Shown piece after piece: positions 8,905 through 17,598 of a stretch of 64,000 bases of DNA. The position numbers and the translations under genes are program-made. Every line of letters starts with the position of its first letter. The stretch's first letter is position 1. Source of the stretch: Sphingosinicella sp. YJ22 (lineage in GTDB: Bacteria > Pseudomonadota > Alphaproteobacteria > Sphingomonadales > Sphingomonadaceae); assembly GCF_011320075.1 (NCBI RefSeq), contig NZ_JAANPA010000002.1, positions 112,765 to 176,764 on the forward strand, given 5' to 3'. A model generated the notes under the pieces. It was given only the letters and a program-made list of their open reading frames with translations. It had not been told where the DNA came from and did no database searches.

Positions 8905-9033
8905 TTCAAATCCTTCGGTTCGGTTTCCCCGGTGCAGCTTTCCCGCGCTCCCCCGCCGGCGCTCCAGCGACGGCGGGGGTGCGGGTGTCCGGGCAGGTCA
9001 GCTTCTGCCCGCCGGGCGATCGTCCTGGCCGTG

Positions 9034-9398
9034 TCAGCGCGCGCCGTAATAGCGCGACACCTGATCGTTATAGGAGCGGTCCCAGCTCGGCTCTTGGTCC
9101 CGCTTGTAGCTCGGGCCGTTCTTCAACTGCTCGACGTCGCGATCCACAGCGTACCCGCCGCGGCGTTCGTCATAGGTGAGCTCGTCCCACGGCAGCGGGA
9201 AATAGCTCTCGCCCATGCCGAGGAAGCCGCCGTAGCTGACCACCGCATGGCGGACCTTGCCGTCACGCTTTCCGATCATGAGATGATGCACCGAGCCGAT
9301 CTGCTCGCCGTCGCGGCTGTAAACGGCGGTGCCGTCGACCTTTCCCACGAGATCGCGTCAAGCGTTTCGTTGCGTTCGATGGTTTGACTGTCGTTCAT
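9034..9398 (-). pseudogene. PRC-barrel domain protein, frameshifted near its N-terminus
   Basis: The PRC-barrel (photosynthetic reaction centre H-subunit-like) domain is clear: GTAVYSRDGEQIGSVHHLMI, GGFLGMGESYFPLPWDELTYD and a C-terminal SYNDQVSRYYGAR. The best ribosome-binding site (AGGAGAAACAGA) and ATG lie at 9398 and start MNDSQTIERNETLDAIS, the usual family N-terminus. That frame does not continue into the domain: a minus-one shift at about 9343-9349 is needed, close to the triple G in CGTGGGAAAGG. Only a GTG at 9348, without an RBS, opens the domain frame. It is either a one-base deletion in the genome or a sequencing error. An EcfG-type promoter lies upstream. Confidence 0.72.
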
Positions 9399-9555
9399 TC
9401 TGTTTCTCCTGGTTGCGGGAATCCCCTTTTTCGCCTCCTTGGGCGCACGGCCGATGGGAGTGTGTCACCGCCCGGTTCGCTCGAACCGAATAGGCCTGGT
9501 CGGGCGCGTCCGGTGACGGCGCGCATGATCATCCGACCATCGGGGATATAAAGCG

Positions 9556-9580
9556 AACGGGGCGCGGGAGGCATTGTTCC
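9556..9580 (-). promoter_or_regulatory. EcfG-type general-stress promoter for the PRC-barrel gene
   Basis: On the minus strand GGAAC (9580-9576) is followed by 16 bases and then CGTT (9559-9556), an exact match to the alphaproteobacterial EcfG consensus GGAAC-N16-CGTT. The downstream gene is the PRC-barrel gene, with a leader of about 150 bases. PRC-barrel genes are common general-stress targets. The remaining 9411-9677 spacer holds no gene I can support. Confidence 0.65.
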
Positions 9581-9677
9581 GAAGTTTTACAGGTGGTTCG
9601 GGCGCGCCGGCACCGATCGTTGGACAGCGACCGGGAGGGGCGTGTCGGGAGCCAAGAAAGCGGTGAAGCCCTCGTAG

Positions 9678-11498
<1,821 letters not shown>

Positions 11499-11616
11499 CG
11501 CAGCGGAGATAGGGAGCGGAATGAAAGTTCCCAACCGGCGCACAAATTTCGTGGGCGTAACGGCGGGAACGCGAACCTGGGTTGCCAGTTGAGCGAGGCA
11601 AGCAAGGGACAGGCAA

Positions 11617-11898
11617 ATGATTGAAGCGCCGGCAACTTTTCTACTCGCGATCCTGGGCTGCGGCGAAGACGAGAACGCGTGCCGACCGCTCGTGGTGAGC
11701 GAGGCCCGCTACGAGAGCGAGGCCCAGTGCCTGGCCGCCTCGACCGACCAGCTCGCGCGCCAGGACGGGCTCGACTTCCCGGTCATCGTCGCCGAATGCC
11801 GCCGCGCCGGCGAGATCCGGGTGCCGCTGCGCGCCAACGCCGTCGCTCTGCCCGAGGCGCAGCGGCGCCTGCCGCGGGTGACCATCGCCTCGCGCTAA
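11617..11898 (+). CDS. hypothetical protein, 93 aa, four cysteines
   Basis: A small protein starting MIEAPATFLLAILGCGEDENAC, divergent from the Atm1 exporter gene. The N-terminus is weakly hydrophobic, and four cysteines (GCGEDENAC, QCLAAS, ECRRAG) could make disulfides if the protein is exported. This is a pattern seen in many short alphaproteobacterial hypothetical proteins. No domain is recognised. It is followed directly by a palindromic repeat pair. The frame has normal GC-rich codon use, but evidence for expression is only indirect. Confidence 0.55.
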   Translation: MIEAPATFLLAILGCGEDENACRPLVVSEARYESEAQCLAASTDQLARQDGLDFPVIVAECRRAGEIRVPLRANAVALPEAQRRLPRVTIASR

Positions 11899-11912
11899 CC
11901 TTCGAAAGAAGG

Positions 11913-12000
11913 ACCACCCCCAGCCCCTCCACGAAGGCGTGGAGGGGAGCTTTTGCGCGTGTGGCTCCCCTCCAGCCCTTGCTGGAGGGGCTGGGGGTGG
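11913..12000. repeat. paired REP-like palindromes (locus 1)
   Basis: Two imperfect palindromes in opposite orientation: 11913-11950 (ACCACCCCCAGCCCCTCC, short loop, GGAGGGGAGC) and 11963-12000 (GGCTCCCCTCC, short loop, GGAGGGGCTGGGGGTGG). The first is followed by CTTTT and could also end transcription of the upstream gene. The same unit recurs at 17236-17338, and a variant at 63776-63892. Confidence 0.8.
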
Positions 12001-12016
12001 CTTTCCCTTCTGTGGG

Positions 12017-12042
12017 GGAACGGTCCCGCACTCCGAGCGGTT
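12017..12042 (+). promoter_or_regulatory. candidate EcfG-type promoter for the SDR gene
   Basis: GGAAC at 12017-12021 and GGTT at 12039-12042 are separated by 17 bases, close to the EcfG consensus but with G in place of the first C of CGTT. The predicted start of transcription lies about 25-30 bases before the ATG at 12077. The downstream SDR belongs to a group often found in general-stress regulons. Confidence 0.45.
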
Positions 12043-12076
12043 AACCTTTTCAAATCCCTACCGCGGAGCGCCTCCC

Positions 12077-12937
12077 ATGACCGACGACACCGAAACCCTC
12101 GACATGGTCCATGAGGACGACCTGCCCGGGCACGAAAGCGAGCTCGAGCCCAAGCCCGACTGGGAGCCGCGCTATCCCGGCTCTGGCCGGCTCGACGGCA
12201 AGGTCGCGCTGATCACCGGCGCCGACAGCGGCATCGGCCGCGCCACCGCCGCCTTGTTCGCGCGCGAGGGCGCCGACATCGCCATCTCCTACCTGTGCGA
12301 GCATGACGACGCGCAGAAGACCCGCGAGATCGTCGAGAGGGAGGGCCGCCGGGCGCTGCTCCTGCCGGGCGACCTCGGCGAGAAGGAGGCCTGCGAGAAG
12401 ATCGTCAAGGAGACCGTCGACAAGCTCGGCGGGCTCGACATCCTCGTCAACAATGCCGGCGAGCAGCATTGGGACAAGGACATTCGCGAGATCAGCGAGG
12501 AGCAGCTCAAGCGCACCTTCCAGACCAACATCTTCTCGATGTTCTTCATGGTCCAGGCCGCCCTGCCGCACCTCAAGAAGGGCAGCGCGATCATCAACTG
12601 CACCTCGATCACGATGTACAAGGGCGCGGCGATCCTGCTCGATTACGCCTCGACCAAGGGAGCGATCACCGCCTTCACCCGCTCGCTGTCGGAGAATCTG
12701 GTCGACAAGGGCATCCGGGTAAACGCGGTCGCTCCGGGGCCGATCTGGACTCCGCTCAACCCGTCCGGCGGCCAGCCCAAGGAGAAGATTCCGGAGTTCG
12801 GCAAGGACACGCCGATGGGCCGGCCCGGCCAGCCCAACGAGGTCGCTCCGAGCTTCCTGTTCCTCGCCTGCGAGGATTCCTCCTACATGTCGGGCCAAGT
12901 GCTCCACCCGAATGGCGGAACCATAATCAATGGTTAG
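12077..12937 (+). CDS. SDR family oxidoreductase, YghA-like
   Basis: A 286-residue short-chain dehydrogenase with an N-terminal extension of about 45 residues ending in PRYPGSGRLDGKVALITG, as in YghA and the stress-linked glucose-dehydrogenase-like SDRs. The cofactor motif is TGADSGIGRA; the active site is formed by NNAGEQHW, the Ser in INCTSI and Tyr-x3-Lys in YASTKGA. The substrate is unknown; aldehydes or sugars are plausible. The ATG at 12077 fits the family start. It stands alone behind a possible EcfG-type promoter, which suggests induction under stress. Confidence 0.92.
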   Translation: MTDDTETLDMVHEDDLPGHESELEPKPDWEPRYPGSGRLDGKVALITGADSGIGRATAALFAREGADIAISYLCEHDDAQKTREIVEREGRRALLLPGDLGEKEACEKIVKETVDKLGGLDILVNNAGEQHWDKDIREISEEQLKRTFQTNIFSMFFMVQAALPHLKKGSAIINCTSITMYKGAAILLDYASTKGAITAFTRSLSENLVDKGIRVNAVAPGPIWTPLNPSGGQPKEKIPEFGKDTPMGRPGQPNEVAPSFLFLACEDSSYMSGQVLHPNGGTIING

Positions 12938-13006
12938 ACTCGCCGGGGCTGGAAAGGCAGCGGCAACCGGCATAGACCGCGTCTGACCCGGCGAGGTGAT
13001 CCTACC

Positions 13007-13360
13007 ATGACGCGCTACACGAGCTTCGCAGAATTCTGGCCGCATTATTTGCGCGAGCATTCTCGGCCGACCACCCGCGCCTATCATTATGTCGGCACAA
13101 GCCTGGTCGTCGCGATCGCGATTGGAGCGGTTGCAAGCGGGACATGGTGGCTGCTCGCCGCGTTGCCGGTCGCCGGCTACGGCTTCGCCTGGGCCGGCCA
13201 TGCCCTCGCCGAGCATAATCGCCCCGCTACCTTCACCTATCCGTCCTGGTCGCTGCGCGCGGACTTCAGGATGTGGTGGCTGTGGCTGACCGGCCGGATC
13301 GGTCCCGAACTGGCCGCAGCCGGCGTCCGGCCGGCGCGCGAGCCCGCCGCCCGGTCATGA
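13007..13360 (+). CDS. DUF962/Mpo1-like membrane protein
   Basis: A 117-residue integral membrane protein of the DUF962 group, related to yeast Mpo1, a fatty acid alpha-dioxygenase. Conserved elements are FAEFWPHYLREHSRP at the N-terminus, the histidine in AYHYVGT, and GHALAEHNRPATFTYPSWSLRADFRMW. Two hydrophobic segments lie between residues 30 and 65. By homology it could oxidise hydroxy fatty acids, but this has not been shown for small bacterial members. Its stop overlaps the ATG of the Crp/Fnr gene (ATGA), so the two are translationally coupled. Confidence 0.85.
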   Translation: MTRYTSFAEFWPHYLREHSRPTTRAYHYVGTSLVVAIAIGAVASGTWWLLAALPVAGYGFAWAGHALAEHNRPATFTYPSWSLRADFRMWWLWLTGRIGPELAAAGVRPAREPAARS

Positions 13361-14118
13361 GCAGCAACGCGCCCACTCTCGATGTCGCGGCCGAGGACCC
13401 GGTCGGCTGCCTCGTCCACAAGCTGCGCGTCCGCGACGAGGTCACCGACGCGGAGGCCGACATCCTGCGCAACGCCGCCGCCCGGGTCGAGGACGTCCCG
13501 CTCGGTCGAACGCTCGTCGCCGCGGGCCAGAAGCTCGACCAGTCGATGCTGATCGTGTCGGGCTTCGTCGCGCGCTACAAGGATCTCAGCAACGGCCAGC
13601 GCCAGATCACCGACATCCATGTCGCCGGCGACTTCACCGATCTTCACGGCTTCCTGCTGAAGCGGCTCGAACATAATGTCGGTACTCTGGCGCCGACCCG
13701 AATCGCCTTCGTGCCCCACGAGCGGCTCACGCGGATCAGCGAGGAGCAGCCGCATCTCCTGCGCATGCTGTGGCTGTCGACCCTGATCGATTCCGCGATC
13801 CAGCGCGAGCGGATGCTGTCGGTCGGGCGGCGAAGCGCGGTCGCGCGCATCGCCCATCTGATGTGCGAGCTCTACACCAGGCTCAGCCTGGTCAACGAGG
13901 TGGACGGCCTGAGCTTCGCGTTGCCGATCACCCAGATCGACATTGCCGACGTCGCCGGCCTCACCTCGGTGCACGTCAACCGCATGTTGCGCGAGCTTCG
14001 CGACCGCGGGCTGGTGACCTTCCGCAATGCGCTGGTCGAGATTCACGACTTGGCGGGCCTGGAAAAGCTCGCCGACTTCGACCGCTCCTACCTGTTCTTG
14101 GAATCCGAGCCGCGCTGA
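13357..14118 (+). CDS. Crp/Fnr family transcriptional regulator
   Basis: A 253-residue regulator with an N-terminal cyclic-nucleotide-like sensor domain and a C-terminal Crp-type winged helix (LPITQIDIADVAGLTSVHVNRMLRELRDRGLV is the recognition region). The cysteine pattern of an FNR iron-sulfur cluster is absent: only two scattered cysteines are seen, so oxygen sensing by a cluster is unlikely. It starts at the ATG overlapping the DUF962 stop. The signal is unknown. A perfect inverted repeat begins ten bases after the stop but is better explained as the sigma-54 activator site described separately. Confidence 0.92.
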   Translation: MSSNAPTLDVAAEDPVGCLVHKLRVRDEVTDAEADILRNAAARVEDVPLGRTLVAAGQKLDQSMLIVSGFVARYKDLSNGQRQITDIHVAGDFTDLHGFLLKRLEHNVGTLAPTRIAFVPHERLTRISEEQPHLLRMLWLSTLIDSAIQRERMLSVGRRSAVARIAHLMCELYTRLSLVNEVDGLSFALPITQIDIADVAGLTSVHVNRMLRELRDRGLVTFRNALVEIHDLAGLEKLADFDRSYLFLESEPR

Positions 14119-14127
14119 CTGTTCGCT

Positions 14128-14146
14128 TCCGGACACTTTGTCCGGA
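14128..14146. promoter_or_regulatory. inverted repeat, candidate binding site of the sigma-54 activator
   Basis: TCCGGACACTTTGTCCGGA is a perfect palindrome with 8-base arms and a 3-base centre. It lies about 125 bp upstream of the -24 element at 14272, the usual enhancer distance. It contains CGGACACT, which also occurs three times in the control region of the activator gene itself (22235, 22255, 22480). Confidence 0.6.
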
Positions 14147-14271
14147 CATGGACAGCAATGGCCGCGCGTGGTCGCCGCAAGTTGGCGAATATTCCCAATC
14201 CGTGGCGCGAGCCTGGGTCGGATTTTTTCCGTATTTTCCAAAAATGGCGGAAAACCGCGGTAAATTCACTT

Positions 14272-14287
14272 TGGCACGGCGTCTGCA
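14272..14287 (+). promoter_or_regulatory. sigma-54 promoter for the 36-aa peptide and PspC-domain gene
   Basis: TGGCACGGCGTCTGCA matches the -24/-12 consensus TGGCACG-N4-TTGCA, with the essential GG (14273-14274) and GC (14285-14286) exactly ten bases apart. Transcription would start near 14298 and give a 44-base leader. AT-rich DNA at 14221-14270, including a 7-base inverted repeat (TTTTCCG/CGGAAAA), separates it from the enhancer-like palindrome and may be a bending site. Confidence 0.68.
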
Positions 14288-14341
14288 AAGTTCCTAGCAT
14301 GCCGGCGGATGGTCCGACCGGCAGGTTCAAGGAGACTTCAA

Positions 14342-14452
14342 ATGACTGCCACCACCACCCTCAGCCAGCGCGCTTTCGCTTCGGTTTCCGCGCTTCTCGT
14401 CAGCTTCCTGTTCGTCACCGCCGCCATCGGCCCCGTCCTTCCGATCGCCTGA
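14342..14452 (+). CDS. 36-residue hydrophobic peptide
   Basis: A short open frame behind a clear ribosome-binding site (AAGGAGACTTCAA). It begins MTATTTLSQRAFASVSALL and continues as a single hydrophobic segment that ends GPVLPIA. It is either a membrane-spanning microprotein or a very short secreted peptide. It is the first gene after the sigma-54 promoter at 14272 and is followed 37 bases later by the PspC-domain gene. Its tail resembles that of the 27-residue peptide at 22273, which also heads a sigma-54 operon. I know of no characterised homologue. Confidence 0.6.
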   Translation: MTATTTLSQRAFASVSALLVSFLFVTAAIGPVLPIA

Positions 14453-14489
14453 AGCCGCTTCGACGACACGTCCATAAGGAAACATCGCT

Positions 14490-14669
14490 ATGGACACACC
14501 TTACGCACGCGACCCGGTCGGCGGGAAAGTCTTTGGGGTTTGCTCAGGTCTTGCCCGCTCGATCGACTACGATCCCACGCTGATCCGCGGCATCGCCGTG
14601 ATGGCGCTGGTCTTCTTCGGGCCGATCACCCTGATGGCCTATCTGCTCGTCGCCTGGCTGGCCGACTAA
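14490..14669 (+). CDS. PspC-domain membrane protein, 59 aa
   Basis: A short PspC-domain protein: the DPVGGKVFGVCSGLARSIDYDPTLIRG signature is followed by a hydrophobic segment ending in VAWLAD. In Escherichia coli PspC works with PspB in the phage-shock response and senses inner-membrane stress. The gene lies downstream of the 36-residue peptide in a two-gene unit with a sigma-54 promoter. This parallels the sigma-54 control of the classical psp operon. There is no pspA in the window. The ATG at 14490 follows AAGGAAACATCGCT. Confidence 0.85.
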   Translation: MDTPYARDPVGGKVFGVCSGLARSIDYDPTLIRGIAVMALVFFGPITLMAYLLVAWLAD

Positions 14670-14708
14670 GTTCGACCGCCGGCCGGCGGGCAGAGGCCCA
14701 GCCGGCCC

Positions 14709-15758
14709 TCACACGCCCTCAAGCGGCGGCTCCTCCACTTCCGATCCACGTTCCATTCCGGTCTCGCTCCGCCACTTGGTGAGCAGGAACGCGCCCGCCG
14801 CGATTCCGCCGGCCACCGCAAGCGTCGCCAGCGGATGCCGCGCCGCCTTCGAATAGAGGCTGGGGCGGATGACATGGTCATGCTCGCCGCGCACCCTCGC
14901 CTCGCCCTGGCCGGCATAGAGATTGTCCTCGGCGGCGGGACGATCGCTTATCTGCCCCGACACCAGGAACTTCTCGCTGATCCAGTCCAGCGTTCGCGGC
15001 GCGATCGCCGACAGGGTGCTGATCATCCGCGCCGAGCCGCCGACGAAGGTCTCGCGCATCGGCCGCTCGGCGGCGGCGAGGATCGAGGCGGCGACTTCCT
15101 CCGGCGCATAGACGGGCGGCGGGAAATTCGGCTCGACGCCCGGCACCGACATGGCATGCTGGGGCAGCGGCGTGCCGATCGTCGCCGGCTTGACCAGGGT
15201 CACCGAGATTGGCGCGCCTTCCTCCTCGAGCTCCATGCGCAGGGTTTCGGTGAACGCCTTCAGCGCATGCTTGCTCGACGCATAGATCCCCTGGAGCGGC
15301 AGCGAGCGGTCGGATTCGACGCTTCCGACATTGATCAGAGCGCCGCCGCCGCCCTGGCGCAGGTGGCGCACCGCGACCATCGATCCGTGCACGCTGCCCC
15401 AGAAATTGACGTCGAACAGCCGCCGCATGTCGGCCTCGGCGGTCTCCTCGAGATAGCCGAAGATCAGAACGCCGGCATTGTTGACCCAGGTGTCGATGCG
15501 ACCATGGCGCTCGCGGGCATGGACGGCGATCTTCTCATGATCCTCGGCGCGGCTCACGTCGGCCTCGACGAAGCTGGCATGGCCCGGGCCGGCCTGGTTG
15601 ATCTCGTCGACCGCCTGCGCCAGAGCCTCGCGGGTCCGCGCCGCAAGCACCACGCGGGCGCCGCGCGCGGCCGCCATCTTCGCGGTCGCGAGGCCTATGC
15701 CGCTCGACGCGCCGGTGATGACGACGACCTGCTCGGCGAGCGGCTTCAACTTGGGCAT
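14709..15758 (-). CDS. SDR family oxidoreductase with C-terminal membrane segment
   Basis: A 349-residue short-chain dehydrogenase. The N-terminal Rossmann domain has TGASSGIGLA, NNAGVL and the catalytic Ser and Tyr-x3-Lys (GIYASSKHALKAF). After residue 270 there is an extension typical of a group of alphaproteobacterial membrane-bound SDRs, with a hydrophobic helix near the end (LATLAVAGGIAAGAFLLT) that would anchor the enzyme. The substrate is unknown. A good ribosome-binding site (GAGGAGGCGATCCG) precedes the ATG. It is convergent with the PspC gene and divergent from the CDF exporter. Confidence 0.9.
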   Translation of the reverse strand: MPKLKPLAEQVVVITGASSGIGLATAKMAAARGARVVLAARTREALAQAVDEINQAGPGHASFVEADVSRAEDHEKIAVHARERHGRIDTWVNNAGVLIFGYLEETAEADMRRLFDVNFWGSVHGSMVAVRHLRQGGGGALINVGSVESDRSLPLQGIYASSKHALKAFTETLRMELEEEGAPISVTLVKPATIGTPLPQHAMSVPGVEPNFPPPVYAPEEVAASILAAAERPMRETFVGGSARMISTLSAIAPRTLDWISEKFLVSGQISDRPAAEDNLYAGQGEARVRGEHDHVIRPSLYSKAARHPLATLAVAGGIAAGAFLLTKWRSETGMERGSEVEEPPLEGV

Positions 15759-15866
15759 CGGATCGCCTCCTCATGTCGGTGTCCTTCCCCCAACGAGCCG
15801 GCGCCGCGATGGTTCTCGCCACGCATGTCCTAGCATCACGGCCCGACCTTCCGCTAAGCATCGGCC

Positions 15867-16811
15867 ATGGCGCACGCCCACCACCATGCCGGCCACGACC
15901 ATCACGGCCATGGCCATGCGCATCGTCACGGCCACGGGCACAGCCACGCGCCGGCCGATTTCGGCCGCGCCTTCGCGATCGGTATCGCACTCAACCTCGG
16001 CTTCGTCGTCATCGAGGGTGCCTATGGCTTCTGGGCCAACTCGATGGCCCTGCTCGCCGACGCCGGCCACAATCTGTCCGACGTGCTCGGCCTCGTCCTC
16101 GCCTGGGGCGCGACCGTGCTCGCCAAGCGGCCGCCGAGCCGGCGGTTCAGCTACGGCCTTCGCGGGACCACCATCCTTGCCGCCCTCGCCAACGCGGTCA
16201 TCCTGCTCGTGGCGGTGGCCTTCATCGTCTACAATGCGGTGATGCGGCTGATCATCCCGGACCTCGTCGAGGGCGGGACGGTGATCATCGTCGCGTCGAT
16301 CGGAATTGTCATCAACGGCGTCACCGCCTGGATGTTCGCGCGCGGCCGCACCCGCGACCTCAACGTGCGCGGCGCCTATCTCCACATGGTCGCCGACGCC
16401 CTCGTCTCGGCCGGCGTGGTGATCGCCGGAATCCTCATCGCCACGACGGGCTGGCTGTGGGTGGATCCGGTGGCGAGTCTCGTCGTCGCCGCGCTGATCT
16501 TCCTCGCCACCGTCGACCTCGCGCGGGAATCGACGGCGATGGCGCTCGGCGGCGTGCCGCGCAGCATCGATCCCGAGGCCGTAGAGGCTCATCTCGAAGG
16601 GATGGGGGGTGTCATTCGAGTCCACGACCTGCACATCTGGGCGATGAGCACGACGGACACGGTGCTGACTGCCCACCTCACGATGCCCGGCGGCCATCCC
16701 GGCGATGCCTTTCTGGCCGATGTCCAGCTCCAGCTCCGCGAGCGCTTCGGCATCGGCCATGTCACGCTCCAGATCGAGCTCGGCGCCGATCGCGATTGCG
16801 GCGGCTGCTAG
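15867..16811 (+). CDS. cation diffusion facilitator, CzcD/ZitB-like metal exporter
   Basis: A 314-residue inner-membrane metal/proton antiporter. It starts with a histidine-rich cytosolic tail (about a dozen His in the first 30 residues). Six transmembrane helices follow, carrying the zinc-site motifs DAGHNLSDV in helix 2 and HMVADALVS in helix 5, and then a C-terminal cytosolic domain with HDLHIWAMS. The motif spacing suggests zinc, with cobalt or cadmium possible. It ends where the DUF1810 gene begins (two bases apart). Confidence 0.94.
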   Translation: MAHAHHHAGHDHHGHGHAHRHGHGHSHAPADFGRAFAIGIALNLGFVVIEGAYGFWANSMALLADAGHNLSDVLGLVLAWGATVLAKRPPSRRFSYGLRGTTILAALANAVILLVAVAFIVYNAVMRLIIPDLVEGGTVIIVASIGIVINGVTAWMFARGRTRDLNVRGAYLHMVADALVSAGVVIAGILIATTGWLWVDPVASLVVAALIFLATVDLARESTAMALGGVPRSIDPEAVEAHLEGMGGVIRVHDLHIWAMSTTDTVLTAHLTMPGGHPGDAFLADVQLQLRERFGIGHVTLQIELGADRDCGGC

Positions 16812-16813
16812 GG

Positions 16814-17236
16814 TTGGACGACCCCTATGGCCTTGGCCGCTTCGTCGCCGCCCAGGCGGACGTCTGGCCCGCGCCCCTCGAAGAGCTGCGCCGAGGCCGC
16901 AAGCAGAGCCACTGGATGTGGTTCGTCTTCCCCCAGGTCGCCGGCCTCGGGATGAGCGCGATGTCGCAGCATTATGCGATCCGCTCGCGGGCCGAAGCCG
17001 CGGCCTATCTCGCTCACGACCTGCTCGGCCCCCGCCTCGCCGAAGCAACCGACGCGGTGCTGAGCCATGCCAGCCGGCTGAGCGCGGAGGAGATTTTCGG
17101 CGGCATCGACGCCGTCAAGTTCCGCTCGTCGATGACCCTGTTCGACGCGGTCGCACCGGACGATCGCTACCGCCGCGCCCTCGACGCTTTCCATGGCGGC
17201 GAACCGGACCCGGCGACCCTGGAGTTGCTGGACTAG
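16814..17236 (+). CDS. DUF1810 family protein
   Basis: A 140-residue DUF1810 protein of unknown function. Family features are the opening DDPYGLGRFVAAQ, the central SHWMWFVFPQVAGLG and SAMSQHYAI, the FGGIDAVKFRSSMTLFD block and the terminal PDPATLELL. The TTG at 16814 gives the family N-terminus and lies two bases after the CDF stop, so expression is probably coupled to the metal exporter. No ATG or GTG is available at this place. Family assignment is firm, start assignment moderate. Confidence 0.86.
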   Translation: MDDPYGLGRFVAAQADVWPAPLEELRRGRKQSHWMWFVFPQVAGLGMSAMSQHYAIRSRAEAAAYLAHDLLGPRLAEATDAVLSHASRLSAEEIFGGIDAVKFRSSMTLFDAVAPDDRYRRALDAFHGGEPDPATLELLD

Positions 17237-17338
17237 ACTCCCCTCCGCGCCTTCGCGGAGGGGCTGGGGGTGGCCCTTACTTCCTTGAGGAAAGAGAAGA
17301 ACCACCCCCGGCCCCTCCAGCAAAGGCTGGAGGGGAGG
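17236..17338. repeat. paired REP-like palindromes (locus 2)
   Basis: Two units in opposite orientation, 17236-17273 (CTCCCCTCCGCG, loop, CGCGGAGGGGCTGGGGGTGG) and 17300-17338 (ACCACCCCCGGCCCCTCCAG, loop, CTGGAGGGGAGG), separated by about 26 bases. They fill the gap between two convergent genes, like the locus at 63776. Confidence 0.8.
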
Positions 17339-17341
17339 ATC

Positions 17342-17587
17342 CTAGAGTTCGACGCCGTTGGCGATCGCCTCGAGGCGGCGCAGCCTTTCCTTGACCGAGG
17401 CGAGCTCGATCAGGGTCGCGGGCGTCTCCATATCGTCATCGTCATTGGCCGCCGCTGGCTTGGCGCCCAGCTGGAGGCGCTTGAGCTCCAGCCAGCCCCG
17501 CCAGGCCCGCAACGCCGAGAGGCAGACCATGGCGGTGACGAGGACAATCGCGGTGGCAAGGATGAGAGGCAGCATCATCTCGCTCAT
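17342..17587 (-). CDS. PspB-like small membrane protein, 81 aa
   Basis: It starts MSEMMLPLILATAIVLVTAM, a single membrane helix, followed by a basic stretch, an acidic linker (NDDDDMET) and a C-terminal helix (ASVKERLRRLEAIANGVEL). This layout of one helix plus a short coiled coil ending in RLxxLExI is that of PspB, but sequence identity is too low to be sure. It lies 11 bases after the FtsX permease stop with its own ribosome-binding site (AGGAACC), so it appears to be the last gene of the exporter operon. Its role is inferred from architecture and context only. Confidence 0.7.
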   Translation of the reverse strand: MSEMMLPLILATAIVLVTAMVCLSALRAWRGWLELKRLQLGAKPAAANDDDDMETPATLIELASVKERLRRLEAIANGVEL

Positions 17588-17598
17588 CGTTCCGGTTC

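Noticed and set aside
9339..9350. GGGAAAG as a programmed minus-one frameshift site in the PRC-barrel gene
   Set aside because: The heptamer is in phase with the downstream frame, not with the upstream one, so the normal X-XXY-YYZ arrangement is not met. A plain deletion is simpler.
16606..16650. CGGACAC-like sequences inside coding regions (also near 62186) as further activator sites
   Set aside because: They read CGGACACG, lack the T and any palindrome, and lie inside genes without a nearby sigma-54 site.
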